A stretch of DNA of 64,000 nt from Hydrogenophaga sp. PAMC20947 (GCF_004795855.1 NZ_CP039252.1:2170001-2234000); one strand, 5' to 3'. Shown: positions 44,458 to 54,233, counted from the first letter of the stretch. Made by a program: numbers and translations. Notes: generated by a model from the letters alone, not told the origin.

Positions 44458-45081
44458 GGGTGACTTTCGTGGGGTTTGGGTGTGAATCCGTTCGCACAGT
44501 GGATCTACTCGGAAGGAGTGAAGGTGCGGGCTGTCACAGTGCAGTGTTCGTCGCAGCGCACCAGGAGACGTGAACGCAAACTGGCGTGCTGGCGTGCTGG
44601 CATTGTTGAGGTTGCGCGGCAGCTGCTCCAACCACTGCGGGCTTTTCTATTTCCATCGCGCGCATGCAGGTCGGGGCCGCCAGGGCAGCAATGGAGTCAA
44701 CAGAGTTGATGAACGTCCATTCGACGGCCACCGAGACGACGCGCACGGGGTCTTGCAGGACCTGAGTTGGTGCCTGGGCCCACAACCCTCCGAACTGGAC
44801 AGCTGCAAAAGGACCATCAGGCGGCGAGCCAATCGGGTGATCACGGGGCGTCCTCGTGGAAAGGTCGAAAGCACCGGATTCTGCAAGGGGTATGTGCGCT
44901 GTCGAACGAAGTCAGGGAATGCATGTCGGTCAACCCAAAGGGGGGTTTCATTTTTTCTCGAGCCTGAAATCAGCTCGCAAACCGCCAACGGAAGCGCCTG
45001 GGGTCAAGTCGTCGCTCTGTAGACCTGCTCGGCTGTTGTGGTACGCACCTGCATGCCCGACGGCACTGCGTGCCTGAGGGT
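44458..45081. other. Gap without a supported gene
   Basis: 624 bases. Several open frames overlap on both strands but none has a known domain, a credible start or consistent codon use. No repeat recognised except a GGGGTCAAGTCG near 45000 that may be chance. Confidence 0.45.
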
Positions 45082-45249
45082 TCAGGTCATGTGGCGCGGC
45101 CCGGATTGCTGCGCATCCACCAGCGTGTCGCCCGGGTGCTGGCCCAGCACGTACGGCACCGACACAAAGGCCACGGTACAGACGGCAAACAGTGTGGCCG
45201 CAACGACCCGGACAATGGGTTGGAGGAAATTCTTGAGATCGGTGTTCAT
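45082..45249 (-). CDS. Small membrane protein (55 aa)
   Basis: MNTDLKNFLQPIVRVVAATL with one transmembrane helix (VRVVAATLFAVCTVAFVSVP) and a short polar tail (HPGDTLVDAQQSGP). AGGAT lies 5 bases upstream of the ATG. Resembles small single-helix proteins I recall in Comamonadaceae. Function unknown. Confidence 0.65.
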   Translation of the reverse strand: MNTDLKNFLQPIVRVVAATLFAVCTVAFVSVPYVLGQHPGDTLVDAQQSGPRHMT

Positions 45250-45801
45250 GTTAAATCCTGTAATCGCTGAAGGGGTTGAAGGGGATGAAGTGCAATGGTC
45301 CACGCTGGACCTTGGGACCCATATTGCGGGCGTGCTGCTGAACAGAAGCTGAACGACCCATGCAAGCAATGTTCAGGCACGGGCAGTCAGGTCCTTGAGG
45401 GAGGTGACATTCCGTCTTGTGGGTCAAGCCGGTGGGCCTGAAACAGAGGAGCAAACGCGGCGCGCAACTTGCGCATACAGCCAATCGCAAGTACACCGTT
45501 TGAGTGCAAGAGATTCGGGATCAATGATGGGGAGGCAAGATTGCTTGCCAGACACCCATTTGCCGAATCATCCTGTCCAGCCTGAGCCACGGGACTCAGC
45601 GACAACCACCTCAAAACCAGAACGCGATGGACGCCCGCAGCGGCTAACGGATTCCTTTTGATGGATATGAGGCATCAACAGCCCATTCTGGAAACCTCGG
45701 AGCAGAAGCCAGGAAATGCCCACATCGACGCTGGTAGCGCGCTGCAGTCCCACAAGACGACAGAGCGGGAAGAGATAAGCGGGCCTTAATGCTGGCGCTC
45801 T
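45250..45801. other. Gap with possible sixth transposase remnant
   Basis: 552 bases without a supported gene. Positions about 45410-45500 resemble the transposase remnants (see copy F). The rest shows nothing I can name. Confidence 0.45.
45410..45500 (-). mobile_element. Possible IS110-type remnant (copy F)
   Basis: CCGTCTTGTGGGTCAAGCCG and GCGCAACTTGCGCATACAGC, then ATCGCAAGTACACCG, follow the order of copy A with an internal loss. Weaker than the other copies. Confidence 0.4.
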
Positions 45802-45816
45802 ATGCTCTCGCGCCAT

Positions 45817-46275
45817 ATGCAAACACCGCTTTCAAAACGCCCGCCCGCAGCCCGCAGCCCTTCGTGGCTTCTCTTTGGCGTCCTTTGCGCGACCACAGCC
45901 GGATGCGATCAAGTCGAACGCTGGGACACCGAGTTCGAATGCAAGGGTCAGGAGCAGTCCATCGCGACGTTCGCAGGCGATGCGCCCGACAAGGCCGCGC
46001 GCAAGACCTACCCGTTCAACATCGATTTTCATCTGCGCGGCCAAACGGGCATGGTCCGGAGTTCACTTGTTACAGTCGGCCCCGGGCCAGGCGACATGGT
46101 GCGTTTCGAAGCGAAGGGACAGGATGTGTGGGTCAGCGGCCAGTTTGACAAACGCTCTAATACGTTGTCGCTGGTAGAAAACCGCACGCTGGACATCGAG
46201 GGCCGCCCGCAACAGGTGCGCCTCACCGGCCAATACATTTGCGAAGCCGTAAGCGCCCGCAGTCCTTCTGCATGA
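45817..46275 (+). CDS. Predicted lipoprotein
   Basis: 152 residues from MQTPLSKRPP; an ATG at 45802 is an alternative. Signal peptide with lipobox CATTAGCDQ. The mature part is beta-rich (RTYPFNIDFHLRGQ-like, DVWVSGQFDKRSNTLSLVEN, VRLTGQYICEAV). It overlaps the ZIP gene by an ATGA, so the two are translated together. Could be a metal-sensing or periplasmic companion, which is inference. Confidence 0.75.
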   Translation: MQTPLSKRPPAARSPSWLLFGVLCATTAGCDQVERWDTEFECKGQEQSIATFAGDAPDKAARKTYPFNIDFHLRGQTGMVRSSLVTVGPGPGDMVRFEAKGQDVWVSGQFDKRSNTLSLVENRTLDIEGRPQQVRLTGQYICEAVSARSPSA

Positions 46276-46991
46276 ACAAACACCAGTTGCTCATCATGGC
46301 CATCCCCACGATGGTCGCCACCGCTGGAGGGGTGATCGCCGCGCTCTGGAATCCTTCCCACCAGTTTCGAAGCCTGGTGCAGCATTTCGCCGCGGGTGTG
46401 ATCCTGGCGGCGCTGGCCGTGGAGTTGCTGCCCGAAATCGCCAATGAACACGCGACACCGGCAGTGATCATCGGCTCGTTCGCCTTGGGCAGCCTCTTCA
46501 TGTATGGCTTGAAGCTCTGGACGATGCGGCTGGAGCAAAGGGCAGCAGCAAGTCCGGCTGTGCCAACCTTGGGCGTAGGGCTGCTGGTGGCGACGTTCAT
46601 TGATGTCGCTGTTGACGGGTTCATCATCGGTGCGGGTTTCGCAGCCAATGGCGAAGCGGGCACGATCCTGGCGCTGGGCCTGTCGGTCGAGCTTCTGTTT
46701 CTGGGGATGGCGCTGACATCGGAACTCGTCAAGGGCTGGCGCGTGGTGGCCTTGTCGACCGCGCTGGGCCTCACGGTGCTGCTGTTTGCTGTGTTGGGCA
46801 GTCTGCTGCTCGCAGGTGCTTCTGGGCAACTCATCGGCGGCGTGTTGGCGTTCAGCGCGGCCGCGCTGTTGTATCTGGTGACCGAGGAGCTGTTGATCGA
46901 AGCGCACACCGTCGAAGAAAAACCGATTTCCACCCTGGTGCTTTTTTCGGGCTTTCTGGTGTTCTGGAGCATCCAGCTGCTGGCCAGCTAG
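46272..46991 (+). CDS. ZIP-family metal permease
   Basis: 239 residues with about seven or eight hydrophobic helices. Motifs are HFAAGVILAALAVELLPEI, FIDVAVDGFIIGAGFA and a late YLVTEELLIEA. Asp and Glu residues take the place of some histidines of classical ZIP sites. Likely an inner-membrane divalent cation transporter. Coupled to the upstream lipoprotein gene. Second ZIP-type gene in the window (the other is at 42380). Confidence 0.85.
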   Translation: MNKHQLLIMAIPTMVATAGGVIAALWNPSHQFRSLVQHFAAGVILAALAVELLPEIANEHATPAVIIGSFALGSLFMYGLKLWTMRLEQRAAASPAVPTLGVGLLVATFIDVAVDGFIIGAGFAANGEAGTILALGLSVELLFLGMALTSELVKGWRVVALSTALGLTVLLFAVLGSLLLAGASGQLIGGVLAFSAAALLYLVTEELLIEAHTVEEKPISTLVLFSGFLVFWSIQLLAS

Positions 46992-47091
46992 GGCCATCGC
47001 CACAGCGACTGGGCTGAGGGTCTTTGAGGTGATGCGTTTGGGGCCAGCCTCCGATTCGCTCACGCTTCAAACGGCAGTTCGGCCGGTATCT

Positions 47092-47943
47092 CTAGCCCTG
47101 CAACAAGATGTACCGCACCTGGTTGGGCTGTTTGGCAGGCTTGAGCTCAAAGGACTCGGCATGTTTGCCAAAAAACCGACTGGATGTCGCGCTCTTGCCC
47201 ATCAGCTTTTTGTCGTGCAGCGCTTTGACAATATCGCCAAGAGGCTGCCAATCACCCGGTTTTAGCGAGGGCGCGGCCGCCAATATTTGCGCCACCGTCA
47301 CACCGCGGCCAGATGTGGAAGCGCCAGACGCAGTAGCGGCCTTCATGGCCACCTTCTTGGCGGCTACCGCTTTCTTCGCGGGCTTGGGCGCAGCAGGCGC
47401 CGCTGATTTGACTGCCGTCGTTGCATGGGTCACAGAGCCGGCCGCGTTTGGGGTTGTTTTCTTGGCCGCACCGGCCGTTGAGCCCAATGGCGCCCCACGG
47501 GTCGGGGCTCTGGACGCACGCGCACTTTTCCCCTTGCCCACGTAGATCACCGCGTCGTACGCGCGCACCGCCTCTTGAGCCATCTTGCTGTACTCCGACA
47601 CACAGACGACTTTGATGCCGCGTTCACGCAGGCGAACAACAAGTGGCACGAAATCGGCATCCCCTGAACCGAGCACGATCATGGAAGGCGCTGGTTTCTG
47701 GCACGCCAGCTCCATGGCATCGGCGGCCAAGGCAATGTCGGTGGTGTTTTTGGTCAACGAAAGGTTCACAAACGGGCGGATGGCCCAGGTGCGAAGCGTC
47801 TCGGCCAGGCCCTTCAGATTCTCCGCACTGCCATAGGCCCTTCGGACAGCAATGGGTCCGCTGGAGGCCTCAAGCGATTTGAACGCCTCATCAACCCACG
47901 CCGGGGCAGACAAATTGTCTGCATCCACAAGAAATACGATCAT
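47092..47943 (-). CDS. NYN-domain protein with Ala/Lys linker and C-terminal OST-HTH-like domain
   Basis: 283 residues. NYN domain: VFLVDADNLSAP (Asp7, Asp9), TDIALAADAMELAC, GSGDADFVPLVVRLRERG. A low-complexity linker about 145-215 (AAPKPAKKAVAAKKVAMKAA) joins a C-terminal domain (VTVAQILAAAPSLKPGDWQP...LMGKSATSSRFFGKHAESFE) that resembles OST-HTH/LOTUS. Probable RNA-binding RNase. GGAGG precedes the ATG. Paralogous in architecture to the gene at 24631. Confidence 0.85.
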   Translation of the reverse strand: MIVFLVDADNLSAPAWVDEAFKSLEASSGPIAVRRAYGSAENLKGLAETLRTWAIRPFVNLSLTKNTTDIALAADAMELACQKPAPSMIVLGSGDADFVPLVVRLRERGIKVVCVSEYSKMAQEAVRAYDAVIYVGKGKSARASRAPTRGAPLGSTAGAAKKTTPNAAGSVTHATTAVKSAAPAAPKPAKKAVAAKKVAMKAATASGASTSGRGVTVAQILAAAPSLKPGDWQPLGDIVKALHDKKLMGKSATSSRFFGKHAESFELKPAKQPNQVRYILLQG

Positions 47944-48135
47944 GTTTGACCTCCTGATGTTGTCGCCACTTTACACAAGCTTGTGGCCAAAGCGATGCAG
48001 CACCAGACACCGCCCAGGCAGCCGGCAGGGCATGGCGCGCCGGTGTCGTCGCTCGGCAAGGCGCCGCCGGCCATGAATGGGTGCTCATTCCAAGCCCGCG
48101 GCCCATCCCGAGGCGCGAGCGCCTTCGAACCGGCT

Positions 48136-49299
48136 TTAAGCTGCCAAGGGCAGCTCGGCCATGGGCTCATGGGGATAGGCCAGCGACCGCCCCTGGAACA
48201 ACAAGATGTGGGGCTTTTGCACCACGCCTGCGTCAATGTTGATGGCGCGCCGAATGGTTTCGCTGGCATTCCATTGGGTGGGCCCGCCCAGCACCACGTC
48301 CATGTACACAACCATCGCCGCCGAGATCGAGCGCGATGCGCTTTCCCACAAGAAGTTGGGGGTGTGGTCCACTGCGTAGTAGTCGACCTTGCCCACCTTG
48401 AACATGGGCTCGCGAAAGGTGGTGGGCTTCGCAAAGTAGAAGCCCATGCCCTCGTCGCAACTCACGTCGATCACCAGGCTGCCGGGCTGGAGGCAACTGA
48501 ATTCACTCTCGTTGACGTACATGAACGGGTTGGCGGTGTCCTGGTAGGTGCCATTGATGATGATCTCTGACTCGGCGATCAGCTCGGTGAGCGGGCGGGA
48601 TGTGCCGTCGTGCTCGACCACCAGCATGCGCGCTTCACCTGGCCCGCCTTTCTGAATCCGCACATAGTGGCAGTCGAGCACCTCTTCACGCACTTCATGG
48701 TCAGGCCGCTGGATGCAGATCGTGATGTCACGAAAGCCGTGCGCCTTCAACGCGTAGATGGCGCCACGGCTCACCGCGCCAAAACTGAAGATGATGGCTT
48801 TGCGCTGGTTGCCATAGTGGCCGTCAATGCCCTTGAGTTGCAGCGCGTGCAACACGGCGCAGTAGCCCGCCATTTCGTTGTTCTTGTAAAAGGTGTGGCG
48901 GCCCTCTTGCCCGGCGGGGCCCCAGACGTACATGTCTTCAAACGCGATCAGCGTTTGTTTGCGGTCGATGCCGGCCTGGGTGATGGCGCGCTGCTGGGCG
49001 CAATGCACGTAGCCCCACATCACACCGCCCACTTTGAGCTCTTCCAGGTCAGCGAGCACGGGCTTGGCCACGATGACGTTGCCCAGATCGGCCAACAGCG
49101 AATGGCGGCTTGCCGTGCCTCCGGCCAGGGAAGCCAGCTCGGCATCTGACACATCAAACGGCTCGCCGTAGCCGGCCTCAAACACGAGGCGTTTTCGAAT
49201 CGCTTCTGGCAGGCGCGACAAATGGGCTGGGTGCAGCGGGACGCGCTGCTCGTCGGTTTTTCTGGATGTACCGATCACACCAAATGACAAAGGTTTCAT
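48136..49299 (-). CDS. N5-(carboxyethyl)ornithine synthase-like dehydrogenase
   Basis: 387 residues of the alanine dehydrogenase/PNT superfamily. N-terminal domain FGVIGTSRKTDEQRVPLHPA; nucleotide-binding fold GKAIIFSFGAVSRGAIYALK-like (YGNQRKAIIFSFGAVSRGAI, GFRDITICIQ); conserved IINGTYQDTANP and DVSCDEGMGFYFAKPTTF. Best match in memory is CEOS, which reductively joins pyruvate and ornithine with NADPH. Alanine or saccharopine dehydrogenase relatives remain possible. A TPP enzyme related to carboxyethylarginine synthase lies 3 kb downstream in reading direction. Confidence 0.8.
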   Translation of the reverse strand: MKPLSFGVIGTSRKTDEQRVPLHPAHLSRLPEAIRKRLVFEAGYGEPFDVSDAELASLAGGTASRHSLLADLGNVIVAKPVLADLEELKVGGVMWGYVHCAQQRAITQAGIDRKQTLIAFEDMYVWGPAGQEGRHTFYKNNEMAGYCAVLHALQLKGIDGHYGNQRKAIIFSFGAVSRGAIYALKAHGFRDITICIQRPDHEVREEVLDCHYVRIQKGGPGEARMLVVEHDGTSRPLTELIAESEIIINGTYQDTANPFMYVNESEFSCLQPGSLVIDVSCDEGMGFYFAKPTTFREPMFKVGKVDYYAVDHTPNFLWESASRSISAAMVVYMDVVLGGPTQWNASETIRRAINIDAGVVQKPHILLFQGRSLAYPHEPMAELPLAA

Positions 49300-49857
49300 G
49301 GGTTTTCCTGGTTGAATGCGTCCACAGCGATCCGCTGCGAACGGCAAAGCGCAGCACCCAGACACGGTGTCTGGCGCCAAAACCACTTTGCGAAAGATGA
49401 ATGGGGATTCGTGAGCCGCGCCAAGCACCGCCCTGCACGTCGCGCAGAGCGACAGCATGGGCGGAAGACCTCGCGGTGCGCGAGCGAAGCAGACACTCCA
49501 CGGAGGCGGTATGTCGGCGATCTGAAGGGAGGCGATACAGGGGTGGTGCGCAACGGCCGAATGGCCGAGAAGCGACGATGGCAGCACTGCCTATGGGCTG
49601 CCAAGCCTTTGCCCGTTGCATGTGAACGGACCAGTGAGGCCATGACCCACTATACGCCCCCGGGTTTTGGGCACTCTATGGGTTGAGGCGTGTTCGCAGT
49701 CCGGCCCCAAGCTCGCGTTGGCCTGTGTCGGGGAAAGAGATGGTTTCCATGCCCCACCGCGCACGCACGTCAGAAGGGAGAAGTTCATGCGAATCACGCA
49801 CTGAACGCACAGGGTGTGCATTTGGCTCTAGGATCGAGCGGCCCGCTACCGAAGCCA
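49300..49857. other. Intergenic gap between divergent genes
   Basis: 558 bases. No supported gene. Holds the promoters of the CEOS-like gene and the MipA-like gene. An extended open frame upstream of the porin start lacks a signal peptide and is not called. Confidence 0.45.
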
Positions 49858-49869
49858 ATGCACATTCCC

Positions 49870-50676
49870 ATGAACAGCTGCCTCGACCACTCTGACAAAC
49901 CCGATTCGCCCTTGGCCTGGTGTGCAAGCGGCGCCATTCTTTTCGGTGCAACTTTGCTCGGTGCCTCTGCCACCTGGGCACAGGAACGCCCTGCTGAGCC
50001 CCCCGCGTCCAGCTGGTCCGCGGGCGCCTTTGCCAGCACCGAAACCTCACCCTACCGGGGCGCAGATGACACGCGCCGATGGCTCCCGCTGGTCGCATTT
50101 GAAAACGCCTATGTGCGCTGGGCCGGACCCATGCTCGACATCAAGCTGCCATCCACAGGCGCGGTGTCTTTCGCTCTGCGCGCCCGCTACACCGATGCCG
50201 GGTACAAGGCTTCTGACTCGGTTTCGCTGGCCGGCATGGTCGAGCGCAAGAGCAGCATTTGGCTCGGCGCGAAGGCCGAATGGCAACACGATTTCGGGCA
50301 ACTCTCGGCCGAGTGGCTGGCCGATGCCGCCAACCACAGCGGCGGTCAGCAGATCAAGCTGACCGCTGAAAAGCCCATGGGGTTTGGCCGCTTGCGGCTG
50401 GCGCCGCGTGTGGCGCTGCTCTGGCAAGACAGCGACCAGGTCGACTACTACTTCGGTGTGAGGAGCAGCGAGGCCAGGACCGGGCGCTCGGCCTATGCGG
50501 GCCAATCAACCGTGAACACCGAGCTGGGATTGCGCGCCTTTTATGGCCTGGACCGGCAGCAATCGCTTTTCATGGATCTGCATGCCACTGCGCTGGGGGC
50601 CGCCATCAAGGACAGCCCGCTGGTGGATCGCAGCTGGGTATCGGGGTTGCGCCTGGGCTACGCCTACCGCTTCTAA
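49870..50676 (+). CDS. MipA/OmpV-family outer-membrane protein
   Basis: 268 residues from ATG 49870; an ATG at 49858 is possible. Signal peptide ILFGATLLGASATWAQ. The beta-barrel body contains TETSPYRGADDTRRWLPLVA, YVRWAGPMLDIKL and a C-terminal aromatic strand, WVSGLRLGYAYRF, ending in Phe as outer-membrane proteins do. Family members scaffold murein hydrolase complexes or act as porins. The partner is not visible. Confidence 0.9.
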   Translation: MNSCLDHSDKPDSPLAWCASGAILFGATLLGASATWAQERPAEPPASSWSAGAFASTETSPYRGADDTRRWLPLVAFENAYVRWAGPMLDIKLPSTGAVSFALRARYTDAGYKASDSVSLAGMVERKSSIWLGAKAEWQHDFGQLSAEWLADAANHSGGQQIKLTAEKPMGFGRLRLAPRVALLWQDSDQVDYYFGVRSSEARTGRSAYAGQSTVNTELGLRAFYGLDRQQSLFMDLHATALGAAIKDSPLVDRSWVSGLRLGYAYRF

Positions 50677-50756
50677 AACCAGCCTTCAAGCCTGTACGCC
50701 CGGTCTGGCGTACCAGCTCTCCGCGCGGAAAGCCTGCCGACAGCACCGAGCCGCCA

Positions 50757-51159
50757 TCAACGGATGGTTTTTCTCACCAGCACCAGATTGTCGAGCACCA
50801 GGTTGGACGACCAGGTGAGCTGGGCATCGGCTCCAGGGGTGTCAAAAACACCGGCGAATTTCGTGTAGGCGGGCTGGTTGTCTACGCCCTCGGTTTGGTT
50901 GGTGAAGGTGGCCGCCATGGGCCAGGCGGAACCGTCAAAGCTCGGGGGTTCCCGGTGGTCTGGCAGAGCCCACTGCGCGCCCGAAAAAGTGGATGCCTCG
51001 TCGCAGCCGGAGATATCGCAAGCAGCGCTGTCCCGGACTTGCCCGACGACCTTCAGGCCAGAACGGTCTTTGAGCGGGGCGGGGTAGAACGCTTGGGCGT
51101 GCCAGCTGCCGTCGGCAAGCAAGGCGCTGCTTCCTGCGGCGTCTTTGATGTGCATCACC
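50757..51159 (-). pseudogene. Fragment of a secreted beta-sandwich (YHYH/galactose-binding-like) protein
   Basis: About 134 codons starting near MVMHIKDAAGSSALLADGSW. The end, WSSNLVLDNLVLVRKTIR, matches the C-terminal strand of YHYH/ferroxidase-type or DOMON-like secreted domains, and AACDISGCDEASTF suggests a disulfide. No signal peptide: upstream codons to 51302 are in frame but look random. I read it as a truncated 3' part, or a short gene with a lost start. Confidence 0.45.
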
Positions 51160-51331
51160 ATGCCACCATCACCGGGTAAGTTACAAGCAGAAAATTGAAC
51201 ACAACAAGTCCCCGAACATGTACTCACACTGAAGGCTGAAAGTCGCGCACCGCTTGTTTGATAGATACTCCCCAGTGTAATGACACGTGGGCTCGCTTCC
51301 ACCTCACCGTTTCACCACCACAAGGAGTTGT

Positions 51332-51688
51332 ATGGATTTCGAAGGTTTCTTTCAGCAGTATTGGCCGCTCATGGCTTTGGTGCTGTGGTTTGGCTATAAA
51401 TGGTGGAACGCACGAAGAGTCAAAGCGATGCTGCCTGCGCTCAAACAGCAAGGCGCGCTCTTGGTCGATGTGCGGTCCGCTGCGGAGTTCGCGAGCGGGA
51501 ACGCCCCGGGCACGGTCAACATCCCTCTCGGGGAGCTGGGCAGCCGGCTCAAAGAGATTCCGAACTCAGCGCCCGTGGTGCTTTGCTGCGCCAGCGGAAC
51601 GCGCAGCGGCATGGCCAAGTTGGTGCTGAAGAAGAACGGCTACCAGCAAGTTTTCAATGTGGGCAAGTGGGGCAATTTGCTGGACTGA
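51332..51688 (+). CDS. Membrane-anchored rhodanese-like protein
   Basis: 118 residues. N-terminal helix (QYWPLMALVLWFGYKWW). Rhodanese domain with the active-site loop CCASGTRSGMA (second Cys of the pair as persulfide carrier) and LLVDVRSAAEFASGNAPG. CAAGGAGTTGT directly precedes the ATG. Membrane tethering with a cytoplasmic rhodanese domain is likely, for sulfur transfer or thiol relay. Stands alone. Confidence 0.9.
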   Translation: MDFEGFFQQYWPLMALVLWFGYKWWNARRVKAMLPALKQQGALLVDVRSAAEFASGNAPGTVNIPLGELGSRLKEIPNSAPVVLCCASGTRSGMAKLVLKKNGYQQVFNVGKWGNLLD

Positions 51689-52439
51689 ATGCGCGTGCGG
51701 GGGAATCGCTGGAGCACACCTCAAACCCGCTCAGCTCATGGTGACCCAGTGCCATGCAAGGCGGTTATTGCCCGTGTGATCGCAGGTTTCGATCTGCGAT
51801 CAAACACGCCAATCCTGGGCATCAAATGTTCTATGACCGCCAGATCAAAGGTTTTCTGTTTTTGATCTAACTGGCTGGCTATGTAGTGCCCGAATTCTCT
51901 TTGGTCCCTCTTTTTTTGGGAAGGGGGTAAGGCCAGCCTATTTGACGGGGAGTTCGAACGTGTGGTTGCTCGTCTTTACGCCGGTTTCCCGTCAATGTCC
52001 AGATGGGTTTTGAAGGGAAGTTCTGATGCACGGCATTGACAGCGTCCAGCACCTTTCCATCAGCATAGGACTCGGTAACACCGATTTCGGCGCCGGGATC
52101 GTGAAAGAGATGGCCGTGCAAATCCCCATTGGGGCTCTGGCAACTCTGGCGAGCAAGGTGCGCGCAAGCGAACAATGAAAAACGCAAAGCCAAACGCTGC
52201 AGCCATGGGGCGGCCCTGCGCATCTCGCCGCTCAGGCACCCCCAACCAGACAGGGACTTGCGAGAGCGAACAAATGCCTCATTTTTAGGCACACCCTGCC
52301 AAGCCAGTGGTGGCGCGGGTTTCGGCGCTTGTCCCCATGCTTATCCACACCGTGGTGCACATGCAGCGGGGACAAGTATGGACCCCTGCAATGTCGGAAA
52401 TATCTACCCTCTCCCCTGCTGCGATACCAGGCCTGGCGC
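51689..52439. other. Gap with hairpins
   Basis: 751 bases. No supported gene. Contains a perfect 9-bp inverted repeat TGATCGCAG/CTGCGATCA (51777-51802) and a second structure near 51840-51868. These may terminate the rhodanese transcript. A reverse frame 51879-52292 has no recognised domain or ribosome site. Confidence 0.45.
51777..51802. terminator. Hairpin downstream of the rhodanese gene
   Basis: 9-bp arms TGATCGCAG/CTGCGATCA with an 8-base loop, 90 bases after the rhodanese stop. No long T-run. Confidence 0.35.
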
Positions 52440-54233
52440 TCACACCTGGCACACCTGCTTCCATTGCTCGATGGCGGCAGGGTCGCCATTGCGGCACTGG
52501 ATGAACAGGTTGAGCAACGCCATCTCGGGGCATTGGAACTCCTGCGTGGGTGAGCATGGCACTTCGATCAGGCGAATGCCGCTGTTGGCTTGCAGGCATT
52601 CCTGGTAGTAGCTGGAAAACGCTTCGACTGTGGTGCAGCGTTTGCCTTCGCCACCATAGGCGCGCACCAGGCCGAGCACATCGAATTCCTGGCTGGAGCA
52701 ATGGTACACAGGCCCGTCGCCGCTCTTGCCGAGGTGAAAAATGTCGTTGCGCATGTAGACAATGGTCAGTGGCAGGCCCTGCTTCTGGAAATGGATCAGT
52801 TCGTTGAGCTGAAAGTGAAAACCACCGTCACCGGTGATGACCACCACGCGATCACTGAGATCCTGGCGAACAATGTTTTCGGCGACGACGCGGGCATAGG
52901 GCAATGAAGTGCCCATGGCGGCGTACCAGGGGTTGGTCAGCCAGTTGATGCCCAGTTCCGTGGCCTTGGGCCTGAGGCCGTAGCTGGCAAAAAACGAGTT
53001 GCCCACCTCAGGCACGAACACACTGCCAAAGGCTTGCCTGGCTTGGCACGCGTTGAGCGTGGCGGCCAGGGTGTGGAAATCCATCTTACCGGTGGGCGCC
53101 GGGGCCACCGGAACGAAAGGCGCCGGCGCAAACGGGAAGGGGCGGCGCTCGCTGCCGAGCAGTTGTTCAAAAATGGTGCAGAGATCGGCCTCGTGGGGCA
53201 CGGTGGACTTGACCACCGTTTTGTTGTCGATGGTGGCCACCCGGTGGGTGCCGGTGTGAAAGGCGCTGGCGGTGTCTTGGGCAAAGACGCTGGTGCCGAT
53301 GTCGAGCACATAGTCCACCTGATTTTCCACATACTGCCGCACCTCAGTGGCGCTGAAGACGCCGTTGTAGGCGCCCAGGCACAGCGGGTGGGTTTCGTCG
53401 AAAACCCCTTTGGAGAACCAGGTGCTGATCAGCGGGATCTGGTATTTCTGGCAGAAGTCCCACACCAGTTTTTTCAAAGCCGGGTTGCGCTTGACCTGTT
53501 CGCCTGCATAGACCAGCGGGGCCCTGGCGGAGCCGAGCTTTTGCTCAATGGTGTGCACGATGTGTTCGAGCCCTGTGAACACCAGGTCGGTGCTGTTCAG
53601 GCGATCCAGGGGTGGCAACGCCAGGGGCTGGGTGAGAGAGAAAACGAGGTTGCGCGGCACCTCGATGAACACCGGCTCGCGGTGCAGCCAGGCGTGTTTG
53701 ACCAGCTCAAAGAAGCGGTAACCCGCGATGTTGGGTTGGCCGCTGGCGCGGTCGCCTTGCAGGCGCTCGCTGCGCAGCCCCAAGGCGGCAAACGCTTGCA
53801 AGGCGGCATCGTAGTTGGCTCGCCAGGCGTGCGCGGGTTGCACCATGTGGTGAATGCTGTGCTGGTGCACTTCGTCTTCGCCGGGCGCGCCCGAGATGAA
53901 CACCACCGGCAAGCCTTCGGTCTTGGCCAGCGCGGCTGCCGACATGCAAGGCAGCGAGCCCACGGTGTAGGTGGTCAGAGCGAAACCCACACCTTCAACT
54001 TCGGCCTGCGCGCAGGCGCAAAAGCCGGCGTGCATTTCATTGCTGGCCGGTGACACGGTGAGGCCTTCCACGTCCAGCGCACGGATCAGGTTGGCTGCGA
54101 AGTCACCGCCCACGCTGTAGATGCGTTGGGCACCGAAATGCCCGATGGTCTGGCGCATGCTTTCGCCCAGTGTGCTCAAGGTGCTTTCGTAAGCAGGGCC
54201 GAAGTTGTGCTCGTAAGTCGTCGTGGTGGTCAT
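52440..54233 (-). CDS. Thiamine-pyrophosphate enzyme, carboxyethylarginine-synthase/decarboxylase type
   Basis: 597 residues of the acetolactate synthase/pyruvate decarboxylase superfamily. The PYR domain keeps the activating Glu in ASNEMHAGFCACAQAEVEGVG. A central domain follows, then the PP domain with the TPP motif GDGGFHFQLNELIHF...VYMRND. Relatives include N2-(2-carboxyethyl)arginine synthase and indolepyruvate or other 2-keto-acid decarboxylases; which one cannot be decided. Its proximity to the CEOS-like gene at 48136 suggests carboxyethyl amino-acid metabolism, which is inference only. Confidence 0.85.
   Translation of the reverse strand: MTTTTTYEHNFGPAYESTLSTLGESMRQTIGHFGAQRIYSVGGDFAANLIRALDVEGLTVSPASNEMHAGFCACAQAEVEGVGFALTTYTVGSLPCMSAAALAKTEGLPVVFISGAPGEDEVHQHSIHHMVQPAHAWRANYDAALQAFAALGLRSERLQGDRASGQPNIAGYRFFELVKHAWLHREPVFIEVPRNLVFSLTQPLALPPLDRLNSTDLVFTGLEHIVHTIEQKLGSARAPLVYAGEQVKRNPALKKLVWDFCQKYQIPLISTWFSKGVFDETHPLCLGAYNGVFSATEVRQYVENQVDYVLDIGTSVFAQDTASAFHTGTHRVATIDNKTVVKSTVPHEADLCTIFEQLLGSERRPFPFAPAPFVPVAPAPTGKMDFHTLAATLNACQARQAFGSVFVPEVGNSFFASYGLRPKATELGINWLTNPWYAAMGTSLPYARVVAENIVRQDLSDRVVVITGDGGFHFQLNELIHFQKQGLPLTIVYMRNDIFHLGKSGDGPVYHCSSQEFDVLGLVRAYGGEGKRCTTVEAFSSYYQECLQANSGIRLIEVPCSPTQEFQCPEMALLNLFIQCRNGDPAAIEQWKQVCQV

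Noticed and set aside
51879..52292. Reverse 137-codon frame in the gap after the rhodanese gene
   Set aside because: Composition changes along its length and no domain or ribosome site is seen.
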